Translations under genes and position numbers: made by a program | Assembly: GCA_013322215.1 (NCBI GenBank) | Contig: JAAMEZ010000026.1 | Location: 1 to 64,000, forward strand | DNA: 64,000 nucleotides | DNA from: Martinezella rhizogenes | GTDB taxonomy: Bacteria > Pseudomonadota > Alphaproteobacteria > Rhizobiales > Rhizobiaceae | Direction: 5' to 3' | Shown: in pieces, positions 8,615 through 17,138 of the stretch | Layout of the letters: every line of letters begins with the position of its first letter | Position numbering within the stretch: the stretch's first letter is position 1 | Notes under the pieces: generated by a model | What the model was told of the DNA's origin: nothing | What the model saw: the letters and a program-made list of their open reading frames with translations, nothing else | Databases searched by the model: none

Positions 8615-9874
8615 TTACCTCCGTTTGCCGATCAAGGCTGCCCAGATTGCTGCCAGCAGCGCGAGCAGTGCGGATGCCAGCATCAGCGTAAAAAGCGTAT
8701 GGATCGTTGCCGATTGCGCGATGAACAAGCCGCCGATCGACCCGATGAGCGCGCCGCCAGCAATCCGCATGGCGGCGGCAAGCCCGGCGGCTGTGCCCAC
8801 CATATCCGATCGGACCGACATGGCGCCGCTATTGGCGGCCGGCATGGTGAGGCCATTGCCGATGCCGATGAAGACGCAGGGGCCGAAGAGCGCCAGAACC
8901 TCCGTCATGCCCGACAGCGACAAAGCGAGGCCGACCGACAGGCCGATGCAGGTCAGCAGCCGGGCAACGACGAGGATCATGCCGAGCGGAATTCTTGCCC
9001 CGTAGCGACCGGCGAGATAGCTGCCGAGAATGAAACCGGCGGGAACCAGGCCCATGTAGAAGCCGAGCCTGGCGCTTGAGCCGCCGAGCGTGTCGCCTAT
9101 CGTGAGCGGCGCTCCGCCGAGGAAGATATAAAGCACGCCCATCGAGCAGGCCATGCAGAGTGTATAGGCCCAGAACCGCGCCGAACGCAAAAGCAGCGCA
9201 TAGGAGGCAAGATAATTCTTGTGCGCGGCAGATTTTGGCGCCCTCGACCCTCTTAACTCGCGCATGGAGAGGAGGAAGGCGGCAATGCCGAGGATCGCGA
9301 GGACGACGAAGCTGGCGCGCCAGCCGAAAAGCTCGTCCAGCGAACCGCCGAACAGGGGGCCGACCATGGGAGCCAGCGCCCACCCCATGGCGAGATAGCC
9401 GAACTTGCTGGCGGCTTCCCGATCGTCAGATGTTTCCTTGATGATGACGAGGGCGACGGAGTAGCAGGGGCCGATGCACGCCTGCATCATGCGGCAGAGC
9501 AGGAAGATGCCGATGTTCGGAGCGAGAACGCAGCCGATCGACGCGATGATGAAGATGGCCAGCGCCATCAGGACGACTGGCCTGCGGCCGAAACGATCCG
9601 ATATCGCGCCGCCGATGGCTTCCAGGGTTGCGGTGACGATGGAAAAGCCGGCGACGGAGAGGTTCACGAGGGCGAAATCGGCGTGGAATGCCGATGATAT
9701 CTTCGGCAGCGATGGCAGGATCATGTTGACTGGCAGCACGGCTAGGGCCGAGAGCAGGATGAGGGTCGTCAGCCTAGGCTGCACGGCGGCTCTTTCGGTG
9801 GTCGTGTCGTTGTTGGTTTGCTTGGCCGAGGGGTCGATGCGGCTTTCTGTGCGCGTCATGGCCTTGTCCGTCAT
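8615..9874 (-). CDS. MFS efflux transporter, Bcr/CflA (DHA1) family
   Basis: A 12-helix inner-membrane proton antiporter. The loop between helices 2 and 3 carries the major-facilitator motif GGAISDRFGRRP, and helix 1 reads LAVLPVNMILPSLPKIS, typical of the Bcr/CflA group of drug or metabolite exporters. Some Bcr relatives export cysteine or dipeptides. The frame is open back to an ATG at 9964, but that start would lie upstream of a terminator at 9928-9951, so I place the start at 9874 (MTDKAMTRTES) with 9859 as an alternative; neither has a strong ribosome site. Expression is probably governed by the leader peptide and attenuator upstream. Confidence 0.85.
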   Translation of the reverse strand: MTDKAMTRTESRIDPSAKQTNNDTTTERAAVQPRLTTLILLSALAVLPVNMILPSLPKISSAFHADFALVNLSVAGFSIVTATLEAIGGAISDRFGRRPVVLMALAIFIIASIGCVLAPNIGIFLLCRMMQACIGPCYSVALVIIKETSDDREAASKFGYLAMGWALAPMVGPLFGGSLDELFGWRASFVVLAILGIAAFLLSMRELRGSRAPKSAAHKNYLASYALLLRSARFWAYTLCMACSMGVLYIFLGGAPLTIGDTLGGSSARLGFYMGLVPAGFILGSYLAGRYGARIPLGMILVVARLLTCIGLSVGLALSLSGMTEVLALFGPCVFIGIGNGLTMPAANSGAMSVRSDMVGTAAGLAAAMRIAGGALIGSIGGLFIAQSATIHTLFTLMLASALLALLAAIWAALIGKRR

Positions 9875-9927
9875 ATGGGTGGAAGGTCGAGGGAGATCTG
9901 ACGAGGCGTCGCCCGGAGTCCGGGCAA

Positions 9928-9951
9928 TAAAAAAGGCCCCGTCAGGAGCCT
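9928..9951 (-). terminator. Attenuator terminator in the efflux gene leader
   Basis: On the minus strand AGGCTCC pairs with GGGGCCT around TGAC, followed directly by six T. It lies between the leader peptide stop and the transporter start, where an attenuator is expected. Two further pairings lie upstream: GCGCATGG with CCATGCGC, enclosing GGATGG with CCATCC. Confidence 0.8.
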
Positions 9952-9983
9952 GCTTACCGCGCATGGGTGCTTTCGCCGGATGG

Positions 9984-10040
9984 TTACACCATCCTGTCCA
10001 TGCGCCTTCCTACCACTACGAGAACGAGTGCCGTATTCAT
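9984..10040 (-). CDS. Leader peptide rich in Leu/Val codons
   Basis: An 18-codon frame reads MNTALVLVVVGRRMDRMV and stops at TAA. Six consecutive codons (5-10) specify Leu-Val-Leu-Val-Val-Val, a classic attenuator signature for branched-chain amino acid supply. There is no ribosome site, but the promoter call puts the transcript start at or next to the ATG, so it may be translated leaderless, as described for rhizobial trpL. Alternating hairpins and a terminator follow at once. The downstream gene is an efflux transporter rather than an ilv or leu gene. The frame is too short for statistics, so the call rests on composition and context. Confidence 0.7.
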   Translation of the reverse strand: MNTALVLVVVGRRMDRMV

Positions 10041-10047
10041 GGCATTA

Positions 10048-10076
10048 GAGCTAACCGCAAAGCCGCATGCCGTCAA
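10048..10076 (-). promoter_or_regulatory. Sigma-70-type promoter of the leader transcript
   Basis: On the minus strand TTGACG (10076-10071) and TAGCTC (10053-10048) are separated by exactly 17 bases. The predicted start is around 10041-10040, that is, at the leader peptide ATG. Confidence 0.6.
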
Positions 10077-10124
10077 TGCGCGACTTTGTCCAAAACTGAG
10101 GCCGTCTTAACTCAGATTGGCGGC

Positions 10125-10886
10125 TCAGATGTCGTAGCTGAGCCCGGAATTCAGGGTCGAGATGAACTGCTTCGTCCGCTCCTGCGAGGGGTTGGAGAAG
10201 ATGTTGCGCGAGGAGCCGGTTTCGACGATGTTGCCCGCTTCCAGGAACACCACGTTGTTGGCGATCTTGGAGGCAAGGCGCAGGTCGTGCGTTGCCATGA
10301 CCATGGTCGTGCCTTCGTTGGCGAGCTTGCCGAGGACATCGACCACTTCGGCCGCCAGTTCCGGATCGAGCGCCGAGGTCGGTTCGTCGCAGAGCAGCAC
10401 GCGCGGTGAGGGGGCAAGCGCCCGGGCGATGGCGACGCGCTGCTGCTGGCCGCCCGAAAGCGTCGAAGGCCAGGCATCCATCTTGTGCGCCATTCCCACC
10501 TTGGTCAAAAGCTCGACGGCGCGGGCGCGGGCCTTGTCGGCCGGCCAGCGCAATACGGTCGTCAGGCCCTCCATGACGTTTCCGATGGCGGTCTGATGCG
10601 GAAAGAGCTGGAAATTCTGGAAAACCATGCCCGTCTGCCGGCGGATTTTCTGGATTTCCTGCCAGGATGGCTTTTTGCCCGGCTGGAAGGTGGCTGTCTC
10701 CCCACCGATGCGGATCGTGCCTGATGTCGGGATTTCAAGCAGGTTGATGCAGCGAAGCAGCGTGCTCTTGCCGCCACCCGAGGGACCTACGAGCGCCGTC
10801 ACCGTTCCCTCCGGGATCATCAGGTTGATATCCTTGAGGATGACGTTGTCACCGAAGCGCTTTTCGATATGCGATAGCTCGATCAT
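10125..10886 (-). CDS. Polar amino acid ABC transporter ATP-binding protein
   Basis: The 253-residue ATPase subunit of an amino acid importer. It shows Walker A GPSGGGKST near residue 34, Q-loop FQNFQLFPH near 90, signature LSGGQQQR near 143, Walker B VLLCDEPTSALD near 163 and the switch histidine in ATHD. The family is PAAT (GlnQ/HisP-like), and the sequence is closest in feel to the cystine importer ATPase TcyN. The ATG overlaps the permease stop by four bases (ATGA), so translation is coupled. Confidence 0.92.
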   Translation of the reverse strand: MIELSHIEKRFGDNVILKDINLMIPEGTVTALVGPSGGGKSTLLRCINLLEIPTSGTIRIGGETATFQPGKKPSWQEIQKIRRQTGMVFQNFQLFPHQTAIGNVMEGLTTVLRWPADKARARAVELLTKVGMAHKMDAWPSTLSGGQQQRVAIARALAPSPRVLLCDEPTSALDPELAAEVVDVLGKLANEGTTMVMATHDLRLASKIANNVVFLEAGNIVETGSSRNIFSNPSQERTKQFISTLNSGLSYDI

Positions 10887-11563
10887 GCCCGTGCCTCCAG
10901 CGTGCCGCCGGAGCGGGCGAAGCGGCGTTCGAGGTAGCCCTGCAGCGTCGACAGGAAGGTGCTGAGCACGAGATAGATGATGGCGGCCTCGATATAGAGG
11001 ATCAGCGGCTCATAGGTCGTCGCCACGATGCGCTGTGCCGCCTGGAACAGCTCCGGCACGGTAATGGCGGCGGCAAGCGACGTGTCCTTGACGAGCGAGA
11101 TGAAGGTGTTCGACAGCGGCGGCACGGCGACGCGCGCTGCCTGCGGCAGGATGGTGCGGCTCATGGCCTGGCGCCAGTTCATGCCGATCGAATAGGCGGC
11201 TTCCCACTGGCCCTTAGGCACGGAAGAAATGACGGCGCGGATGATTTCGGACGTATAGGCGCCGACACTCAGCGTAAAGCCGATCACGGCGGCCGGAAAG
11301 GCATCGAGCAGGATGCCGAGACTCGGCAGGCCGTAGAAGATGACGAAAAGCTGCACGAGCAACGGCGTGCCGCGGATCACCCAGACATAGAAGCGGGCGA
11401 TCGCCACCAGCGGCGGCGGGCCGAAAAGCCTGACGACGGCGGTGAGCAGACCGAGTAGCAGACCGAGGACAAAGGTAATCAAGGTGAGCGGGATGGTGAA
11501 GACGAGCCCTGCCCAAAGCAGTGTGCCCAATGACTCCCACATTAGTTGCAACCAATGCTCCAC
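10883..11563 (-). CDS. Polar amino acid ABC transporter permease
   Basis: A 226-residue inner-membrane permease of the His/Glu/Gln/Arg/opine three-TM class. It has an N-terminal hydrophobic segment, the IRGTPLLVQLFVIFYGLP motif typical of the family, and an EAA loop (EAAYSIGMNWRQAMSRTILPQA) that docks the ATPase. The start is GTG at 11563, with AAAGG about 7 bases upstream. It follows the binding-protein gene after an 85-base gap holding a hairpin. One permease gene is present, so the channel is probably a homodimer. Confidence 0.92.
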   Translation of the reverse strand: MEHWLQLMWESLGTLLWAGLVFTIPLTLITFVLGLLLGLLTAVVRLFGPPPLVAIARFYVWVIRGTPLLVQLFVIFYGLPSLGILLDAFPAAVIGFTLSVGAYTSEIIRAVISSVPKGQWEAAYSIGMNWRQAMSRTILPQAARVAVPPLSNTFISLVKDTSLAAAITVPELFQAAQRIVATTYEPLILYIEAAIIYLVLSTFLSTLQGYLERRFARSGGTLEARA

Positions 11564-11584
11564 GAAGAAGCCTTTCGATAAGAG

Positions 11585-11613
11585 AATGCGTCCGGAGGTG
11601 ACCCCGGACGCAT
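11585..11613. terminator. Hairpin between binding protein and permease genes
   Basis: ATGCGTCCGG (11586-11595) pairs with CCGGACGCAT (11604-11613) around 8 bases. On the operon strand only a weak T-rich stretch follows, so it may act as a partial terminator or mRNA-end stabiliser. Such elements often raise the level of binding protein relative to membrane subunits. Confidence 0.55.
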
Positions 11614-11648
11614 CTTTTTCACAGTTTTATGTCGCTGCCTATGCCTTC

Positions 11649-12422
11649 TTACTTCGAAACATCCTGTCCGAAGTATTTCTGCGAGATCTTGTCATAGGTG
11701 CCGTCGGCCTTGATATCGGCCAGCGCCTTGTTGATGGCGGCCAAGAGTTCCGGCTCGCCCTTGCGGATGATGACGGCGGAGAAATCGGCGTTGGACTGCT
11801 GGGCGATGATCTTCACCGGCGCATCGGGCTTGTGCTTCTTGAAATCGAGGAAGGAGAGGCTGTCGTTGATGGTGGCGTCGGCGCGGCCAGTCAGCACGAG
11901 CTGGATCGACTGGTCGAAGCCGTCGGTGCCGACGAGTTCGGCGCCCGCCTCGGTGGCGATCTTGCCGAAGTTGCTGGTCAGCGACTGTGCGGACTTCTTG
12001 CCCTTGAGATCGGGGAAATCCTTGATGTCGGTGTTGCTGTCCTTGACGATCAGCACGGCCTTGGAGGCGATGTAGGGCTCGGAGAAATCATACTTCTTCT
12101 TGCGGGCTTCGGTGACGCCGACTTCGTTGATGACGGCATCATAGCGGTTGGCGTCGAGACCGGCGATCAGGCCATCCCACTTGCCTTCGAGGAACTGCGC
12201 CTTGACGCCGAGCTTGGAAGCGATCGCTTCGGCGATCTCGACATCGAAGCCGGTGAGCTTGCCGCTCTCGTCATGATAGGTGAAGGGCGCATAGGTGCCT
12301 TCCGTGCCGACCTTGAATACACCGGCCGACTGGATCGCCTTGAGGTTTTCGCCGGCATGGGCGGGGAGCAGGAATGCAGCCTGCACGAGGGCGGCGGCGG
12401 CAACAGTCTTCAACCAGTTCAT
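11649..12422 (-). CDS. Polar amino acid ABC transporter substrate-binding protein
   Basis: A periplasmic solute-binding protein of family 3 (257 residues). A signal peptide of about 23 residues ends at LLPAHA-GE. The mature part shows the family features GTEGTYAPFTYHD, GFDVEIAEAIA and WDGLIAGLDANRYDAVINEVGVT. Overall it resembles the FliY/TcyA cystine-binding group, but ligand choice is uncertain. I start at 12422 (MNWLKTVAAA) because GGAAGAG precedes it and the signal peptide then begins correctly; an in-frame ATG at 12452 would add ten charged residues. It is first in the operon. Confidence 0.9.
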   Translation of the reverse strand: MNWLKTVAAAALVQAAFLLPAHAGENLKAIQSAGVFKVGTEGTYAPFTYHDESGKLTGFDVEIAEAIASKLGVKAQFLEGKWDGLIAGLDANRYDAVINEVGVTEARKKKYDFSEPYIASKAVLIVKDSNTDIKDFPDLKGKKSAQSLTSNFGKIATEAGAELVGTDGFDQSIQLVLTGRADATINDSLSFLDFKKHKPDAPVKIIAQQSNADFSAVIIRKGEPELLAAINKALADIKADGTYDKISQKYFGQDVSK

Positions 12423-12815
12423 CGTTCTCTTCCGTTTCTGGAGCGGTTTCATTCAATGTCGCATACATCGCAGAAAAATTGCATCGCGAAAGCGTAGAAA
12501 ACTGCGAGATAAATGGGCAATTGCGAATATTTTTCTCAAGAGGTTGGGATTGTGCCGCTGCGAGAGCCGCCGTGTCCGTCTACCGTCAATAATCGCTGAT
12601 GGACGATGACGTGAGGGAGCATGGTGACAATTCTCAACACTGCCCTATGTCGTCATCTGATTATTGTCTTGGGTGTGCCATTCTTCGTGCAAGGCATGCG
12701 CGTCGACGAATGCATCCTGGCCGCTCGAAGCGAGACATCGCCGGCGATCAAATTGCATTTCTATCAGAAAGCGAAAATACAAGAATTGATCTGACACAGC
12801 CGAAGAGGTGGCGAA
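12423..12815. other. Intergenic region upstream of the ABC importer
   Basis: About 390 bases between diverging genes. It includes a relatively AT-rich stretch near 12455-12540 that probably holds the importer promoter. AGAGGTG at 12804-12810 serves the next gene. No supported small gene or RNA was seen. Confidence 0.4.
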
Positions 12816-13883
12816 TTGCCTATCGTTGCGCGCTGGCGGCCTTGGCCGGTTACCAGGCTTGATGTCGCGGTTGCGTCTCTCTTTCTGGTTTTGAGTACAG
12901 TCCTGCCGACCTTTGCGGCGGAAACGATCGAACGGCCGTCGAAATGGATCGGTCGCGTTGCAACCAACGATGCGGCGTTTGGCTGGCCTGGCAGCGGTTT
13001 TGCGCTGCGCTTCGAAGGCACGTCGCTCTCGGTTACTCTCGTTGATACCGGGCAAAACAGCCTGGAGATCGAATTGGACGGCGCTCCCCAGCGCCTTGAT
13101 CTGCAGGCGGGGCAGCACCGATATCAGCTTGCCGATGGTTTGCAGCAAGGCGTGCATAGTGCTCGTGTGATGCGTCGCACCGAAGGATGGAATGGCGATA
13201 CCGTATTCGTTTCCGCCGAAACCGATGGGTCGTTCCTCCCAGCGGTAGCATCGACCGAAGAGATGGTGGCAATAGGCGATTCCATCACTGCGGGCTACGG
13301 CGTCGAGGGTGTCGGTCCCGGATGTCAATTTACACCCGGGACTGAAAATCAATATCTGACATATGCTGCCGTCGCAGCGCGTAGCCTCGGGATGGAGCTT
13401 ACGACGCTCGCGGTTTCGGGAATTGGCCTTTCGCATGCTCGCAAGGGCACGAAAACCATGCTTGACGTCATCGACAACGGGACGTTGTTGAGAAGCGCTA
13501 CGCCCGGTCCTCCCGACGAGCGCGTTTCCGCGGTGATTATCAATCTAGGGACGAACGACTTTTCGGACGGCAAGAATCCCAGCGATTTCGGCGGGGAATA
13601 CGCCAAGCTTCTCTCCAAGCTCAGATATCAGTTTCCAAAAGCGTATCTCTACGCCGCGCTCGGTCCGATGATGCCGCAGAAGGATTTCGATACGGCCGAG
13701 AAGGCCATCAAAGCCGTCGTTCAGACGAGCGTCGCGAAAGGCGAAAGCCGCCTTCGCTATCTGAGCTTACGCGTCAAACCGAAGGATTTTGGATGCAATT
13801 GGCATCCGAGCCGCAGCACCCAGGCGGCAATGGCGGATGTGTTGGAACAAGCAATCAAAGCGGATCGGGGCCGTCATGGTTAA
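12816..13883 (+). CDS. Exported SGNH/GDSL esterase, carbohydrate esterase family 2-like
   Basis: A 355-residue secreted hydrolase. After a signal anchor (about residues 14-35, ending TFAAE) comes a beta-rich domain like the N-terminal domain of CE2 deacetylases. The SGNH core follows: GDSITAGYG with the nucleophile serine near residue 154, the glycine block around AVSGIGLSHA, LGTND with Asn near 248, and the catalytic His in CNWHPS near 328. CE2 enzymes remove acetyl groups from polysaccharides. The start is TTG with AGAGGTG 5 bases upstream. It overlaps the next gene, an O-acyltransferase, so together they may set polysaccharide acetylation. The CE2 assignment is by motif only. Confidence 0.82.
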   Translation: MPIVARWRPWPVTRLDVAVASLFLVLSTVLPTFAAETIERPSKWIGRVATNDAAFGWPGSGFALRFEGTSLSVTLVDTGQNSLEIELDGAPQRLDLQAGQHRYQLADGLQQGVHSARVMRRTEGWNGDTVFVSAETDGSFLPAVASTEEMVAIGDSITAGYGVEGVGPGCQFTPGTENQYLTYAAVAARSLGMELTTLAVSGIGLSHARKGTKTMLDVIDNGTLLRSATPGPPDERVSAVIINLGTNDFSDGKNPSDFGGEYAKLLSKLRYQFPKAYLYAALGPMMPQKDFDTAEKAIKAVVQTSVAKGESRLRYLSLRVKPKDFGCNWHPSRSTQAAMADVLEQAIKADRGRHG

Positions 13884-14949
13884 CGGGCAGATGCTTCCCA
13901 TTCGGCGGCCAAACTCGAAGCAATTGGACTCTCTCCAGTTTCTCCGGTTTGTGGCCGCCTTCTCAGTCGTTCTCTTTCATTTCGGGCGCACTCTTGTGCT
14001 CGAGTACCATGTCGATCGCAATTATTTCGACATGGGCGCCGTCGGCGTCGACATTTTCTTTGTCCTCAGCGGCTTCATCATCAGCTACTCCTCCGATCCG
14101 GGCCGCGGGCTTGTCTATTTCGCACGCAAGCGCGTTGCGAGAATAGTTCCGCTCTATTGGTTGCTGACGCTGGTGATCGTCTTGATCGCGCTTGTGAAGC
14201 CCGACCTGCTCAATTCGACTGTGGTGACCGTGGACACGGTGATCAAATCTCTTCTTTTCATCCCTTATCAGAAAAGCGGAGGCGCCATACAGCCGATCCT
14301 TTTCCTGGGCTGGACGCTCTGTTACGAGGTGTTTTTCTACGTCATCTATGGCGCCTGCCTGATCTTCGGCGCCAGGGCAACCTGGTTCGCCTCCGCAGCT
14401 ATCTTCTTCCTGATCGCGCTGCATGCGATTTGGCCGGAGGGATCCGTCGAATGGCGCTTCTATACAAGTCCGATATTGATCGAATTCGTTCTCGGCATGA
14501 TGCTCCACAAGGCATATTCGGCCTCCGGCGCCATCAGGAGCGGATCGAATGCCGCCGCCGTTGCGCTCGTTCTCCTGGCATGCGGGGCCTACTTTTTCAT
14601 TGTGACATTCGCCGGTCCCAGTCTGTTCGCCTCGAGCCTGTTTGCGGTCCTGTTCGTCTCAGGCTTCCTGCTCATGCGGATGCCGTCCGGGAAAATATGG
14701 GCCATTCTGGTTCTGCTGGGAGACGCGTCCTACTCGCTTTACCTCATTCACCCCTACACGTTTCAGCTTCCGGTCAAATTGCTGGGCAAGCACCTCTCCC
14801 TACCCGCTGCGACGGGAATATTGGCGCTAGCCACGCTTTGCACGATCGGGATTTCGGTGGTGCTTTTCAAATTCTTCGAACGGCCGATGCAGGCCTTTCT
14901 GATGCGGCGGCCGCAACCTGTCGAGCGGACTGCTGCTGCGGCGGAGTGA
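13876..14949 (+). CDS. Membrane acyltransferase, acyltransferase-3 family
   Basis: A polytopic inner-membrane protein of 357 residues that transfers acyl, usually acetyl, groups to surface sugars; ExoZ of rhizobia belongs here. Visible features are the LQFLRFVAAFSVVLFHFGR first helix with the active-site histidine, FFVLSGFIISY, RKRVARIVPLYW, and about ten membrane segments. The start at 13876 overlaps the esterase stop by eight bases, so the two are translationally coupled. The frame is open further upstream to 13789, but that lies inside the esterase gene. The exact polysaccharide acceptor is unknown. Confidence 0.88.
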   Translation: MVNGQMLPIRRPNSKQLDSLQFLRFVAAFSVVLFHFGRTLVLEYHVDRNYFDMGAVGVDIFFVLSGFIISYSSDPGRGLVYFARKRVARIVPLYWLLTLVIVLIALVKPDLLNSTVVTVDTVIKSLLFIPYQKSGGAIQPILFLGWTLCYEVFFYVIYGACLIFGARATWFASAAIFFLIALHAIWPEGSVEWRFYTSPILIEFVLGMMLHKAYSASGAIRSGSNAAAVALVLLACGAYFFIVTFAGPSLFASSLFAVLFVSGFLLMRMPSGKIWAILVLLGDASYSLYLIHPYTFQLPVKLLGKHLSLPAATGILALATLCTIGISVVLFKFFERPMQAFLMRRPQPVERTAAAAE

Positions 14950-15145
14950 AATCCGAGGTCTCGATGCGGGTCGGAAGCGTCGCTCGCCAGGCAATCCTCG
15001 CTTGCGCATGCCTTCGAAGAGAGCGAGCTGGCGGGCACTTCCGCTTTCCGGCCCGACGCGCCCAAATTCAGGGCTTAAGCCCTTCGCCTCGTCCCCCGTT
15101 CCCAAAGCCATTTGTGCGGGATCATATCACCTGCAACATCTGCCC
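14950..15145. other. Intergenic region with short EamA-like fragment
   Basis: No intact gene. Minus-strand bases near 15003-15041 encode QLALFEGMR and closely match the corresponding part of the EamA transporter gene at 17139-18011, so a short relic or copied patch is present. Confidence 0.4.
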
Positions 15146-15718
15146 TCAGCGCTGACCCGATACCATCTGCATGACGAGGGTGATCCGTTGAGACCGGAAA
15201 GCGGGCCTTATTCTGCCGTGGCGTTCAAGCTCCGCCAATCCGTGAAGTGCCGCCCAGAAAGTTTCAGTTGCGGTATCCACGTCCTGGGCGAACGGCGCGA
15301 TCACCGTCGCCATGGCTCCGAAGCCCTCACGGAGCTGTGTCGGCGTATCCGACCTGGCGAAGCGGAGACCGGTTGGAAGGATAAACATCGCCTCGTACAT
15401 CGCCGGCCGAGCAAAAGCGAAATCGAGATAGGCTGTCGCCACGCTCTCTACTAACTCCCCGGGCGTGGACGATGGCCGGATCGCGGCGCGCAGTATCACG
15501 GCCAACTCGCCGAAGCCTTCGAGCGCGACCGCTCCGACGATTTCATCGCGATTTTGGAAATGCGAATAGAGAACCGGCTGACTGTATTCTATCTCGTCGG
15601 CGAGACGCCGGATCGTGACCGAAGCCCAGCCGTCACGTTCCGCAATCGTCCTTGCCGCGACAACGATCCTGCGTCCACGTTCGTCCCTTTCCCGGGTCTT
15701 GCGTTCGCTGATGCCCAC
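15146..15718 (-). CDS. TetR-family transcriptional regulator
   Basis: A 190-residue repressor with an N-terminal TetR helix-turn-helix (about residues 14-60; RRIVVAARTIAERDGWASVT, then SQPVLYSHFQNRDEI) and a ligand-binding C-terminal domain containing the AMYEAMF and ALHGLAELE stretches seen in TetR regulators of redox or efflux genes. It starts at a GTG preceded by AGAGGG. It diverges from the DoxX-flavodoxin pair across 144 bases, so it probably represses that pair and itself. Ligand unknown. Confidence 0.88.
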   Translation of the reverse strand: MGISERKTRERDERGRRIVVAARTIAERDGWASVTIRRLADEIEYSQPVLYSHFQNRDEIVGAVALEGFGELAVILRAAIRPSSTPGELVESVATAYLDFAFARPAMYEAMFILPTGLRFARSDTPTQLREGFGAMATVIAPFAQDVDTATETFWAALHGLAELERHGRIRPAFRSQRITLVMQMVSGQR

Positions 15719-15862
15719 GTTGTTCCCTCTGTCTCATTCGCACGATTTCTCTGACGCCACGGCTATCAAAAAGAACGTCGATTGACAAACTAGCATCGCT
15801 AGAATATATGATGCCGCTATAATAATTTGCCGCGATATGGCTCGCCGGAGAAGAGAATATCC

Positions 15863-16225
15863 ATGAATCTTCCAGTTCAAATTTTCACGGGTCCAACGAT
15901 GCTCAATACCGTCCTTGTCTGGCTGTCCGCAGCGGCGTTTCTCGCTGGTGCCATCGTCAATGCGACGGGCCATCAAAAAATCCGCGCGGGCTTCGTGCGC
16001 CTTGGATTTCCGTTCTGGTGGTGCTGGGTCACGGCTGCCCTTGAGCTCTTAACCGCAGTGCTGTTGGTCATAGCCGGCATCCGATACATCGGGGTCGCGT
16101 TAGGCGCCTGCATCATGCTCACCGCGATCGTGGCTATTGTCCGTGTCCGGAATTATCGGGAACTCCCGCCGCCAATGCTGTTCCTGCTGCTGCTGATACT
16201 AGCCGATATCAGCGGCTACGCCTGA
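15863..16225 (+). CDS. DoxX-like small membrane protein
   Basis: A 120-residue inner-membrane protein with four predicted helices, matching the DoxX-like group in length and in features such as the GHQKIRAGFVRLGFP loop after helix 1 and LELLTAVLLVIAG in helix 2. DoxX proteins often accompany redox enzymes, but their role is poorly defined. I start at 15863 because GGAGAAGAG lies just upstream; an in-frame upstream ATG at 15827 lacks such a site. It precedes a flavodoxin-fold gene and diverges from the TetR gene. Confidence 0.75.
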   Translation: MNLPVQIFTGPTMLNTVLVWLSAAAFLAGAIVNATGHQKIRAGFVRLGFPFWWCWVTAALELLTAVLLVIAGIRYIGVALGACIMLTAIVAIVRVRNYRELPPPMLFLLLLILADISGYA

Positions 16226-16414
16226 GCATTTCAGGGCAAACAGAGGCGATACATATGAGAGCCAGCGTGCAACCGGCTGGATAATGCTCTCCATCGCCGA
16301 GCATCGGGTGCCATCCAAACTTCAATCACAAACACATCTGAAGGAACGTGCCGGACGGAGCGAACTCGCTTCCGGACAGCGCAAAGCAACGGCCTGAAGG
16401 AGGCCAAGATCACC

Positions 16415-16993
16415 ATGTTGAATCGTACAGCAACTACAGTCGTCGTCTATCATTCAGGCTACGGTCACACCCAGCGGATGGCGGAAGCCGTTGCCGAAGG
16501 CGCGGGCGGTACGCTTCACGCCATCGACGCCGACGGCAATCTTTCAGATGACGGATGGGCTGCGTTGGACGCTGCTGACGCCATCATCTTCGGATCGCCG
16601 ACTTACATGGGCGGCCCGAGCTGGCAGTTTAAGAAGTTTGCGGACACTTCCTCGAAGGCCTGGTTCACCAACAAATGGCAGGACAAGATTTTCGGCGGCT
16701 TCACCAACAGCGCCAGTCTGAACGGCGACAAGCTCAACACTCTCGAATATTTCGTTCTTCTGGCGGGACAGCATGGCGGTCTGTGGGTCAGTCTGGGGAT
16801 GAAGCCAGCGAATGTGAAGGCGTCGAAGCGGGACGATGCAAACAGGATGGGATCATACATCGCGCCAATGGCGCAGTCCGATGCCGACGCAGCTCCGAGC
16901 GAAATGTCGGTCGGCGACCTCGAGACTGCCCGCGTTTACGGCGAGCGCGTGGCACGCGCCGCACAGCGGTTCGCACCGGCTCAGGCCGCCTGA
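16415..16993 (+). CDS. Flavodoxin-fold NAD(P)H-dependent oxidoreductase, WrbA-like
   Basis: A 192-residue flavoprotein. The N-terminal strand and phosphate-binding loop VVVYHSGYGHTQRMAEAVAEG (residues about 9-29) bind FMN, and FGSPTYMGGPSWQFKKF near 60 is the WrbA-type flavin loop. It probably reduces quinones or other small electron acceptors by two electrons. GAAGGAGG lies 11 bases before the ATG. It follows the DoxX gene after 189 bases and is likely under the divergent TetR regulator. The substrate cannot be read from sequence. Confidence 0.85.
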   Translation: MLNRTATTVVVYHSGYGHTQRMAEAVAEGAGGTLHAIDADGNLSDDGWAALDAADAIIFGSPTYMGGPSWQFKKFADTSSKAWFTNKWQDKIFGGFTNSASLNGDKLNTLEYFVLLAGQHGGLWVSLGMKPANVKASKRDDANRMGSYIAPMAQSDADAAPSEMSVGDLETARVYGERVARAAQRFAPAQAA

Positions 16994-17138
16994 TGCGTTA
17001 ACTCTCGAGACGCAAATGGCTGATGAATCCGGCGGACAGGGCGGTCGTTTTCAGCGCTAAACAACCATGTCGGACCGCGAGCATATCCAACTGATGCGGC
17101 AATGCTCGCGAGTCCGGCAATCACCATACACTCTCGCG

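Noticed and set aside
9875..9964. Thirty-residue N-terminal extension of the Bcr/CflA protein
   Set aside because: It would begin upstream of the attenuator terminator and is polar and not family-like, so I took a later start.
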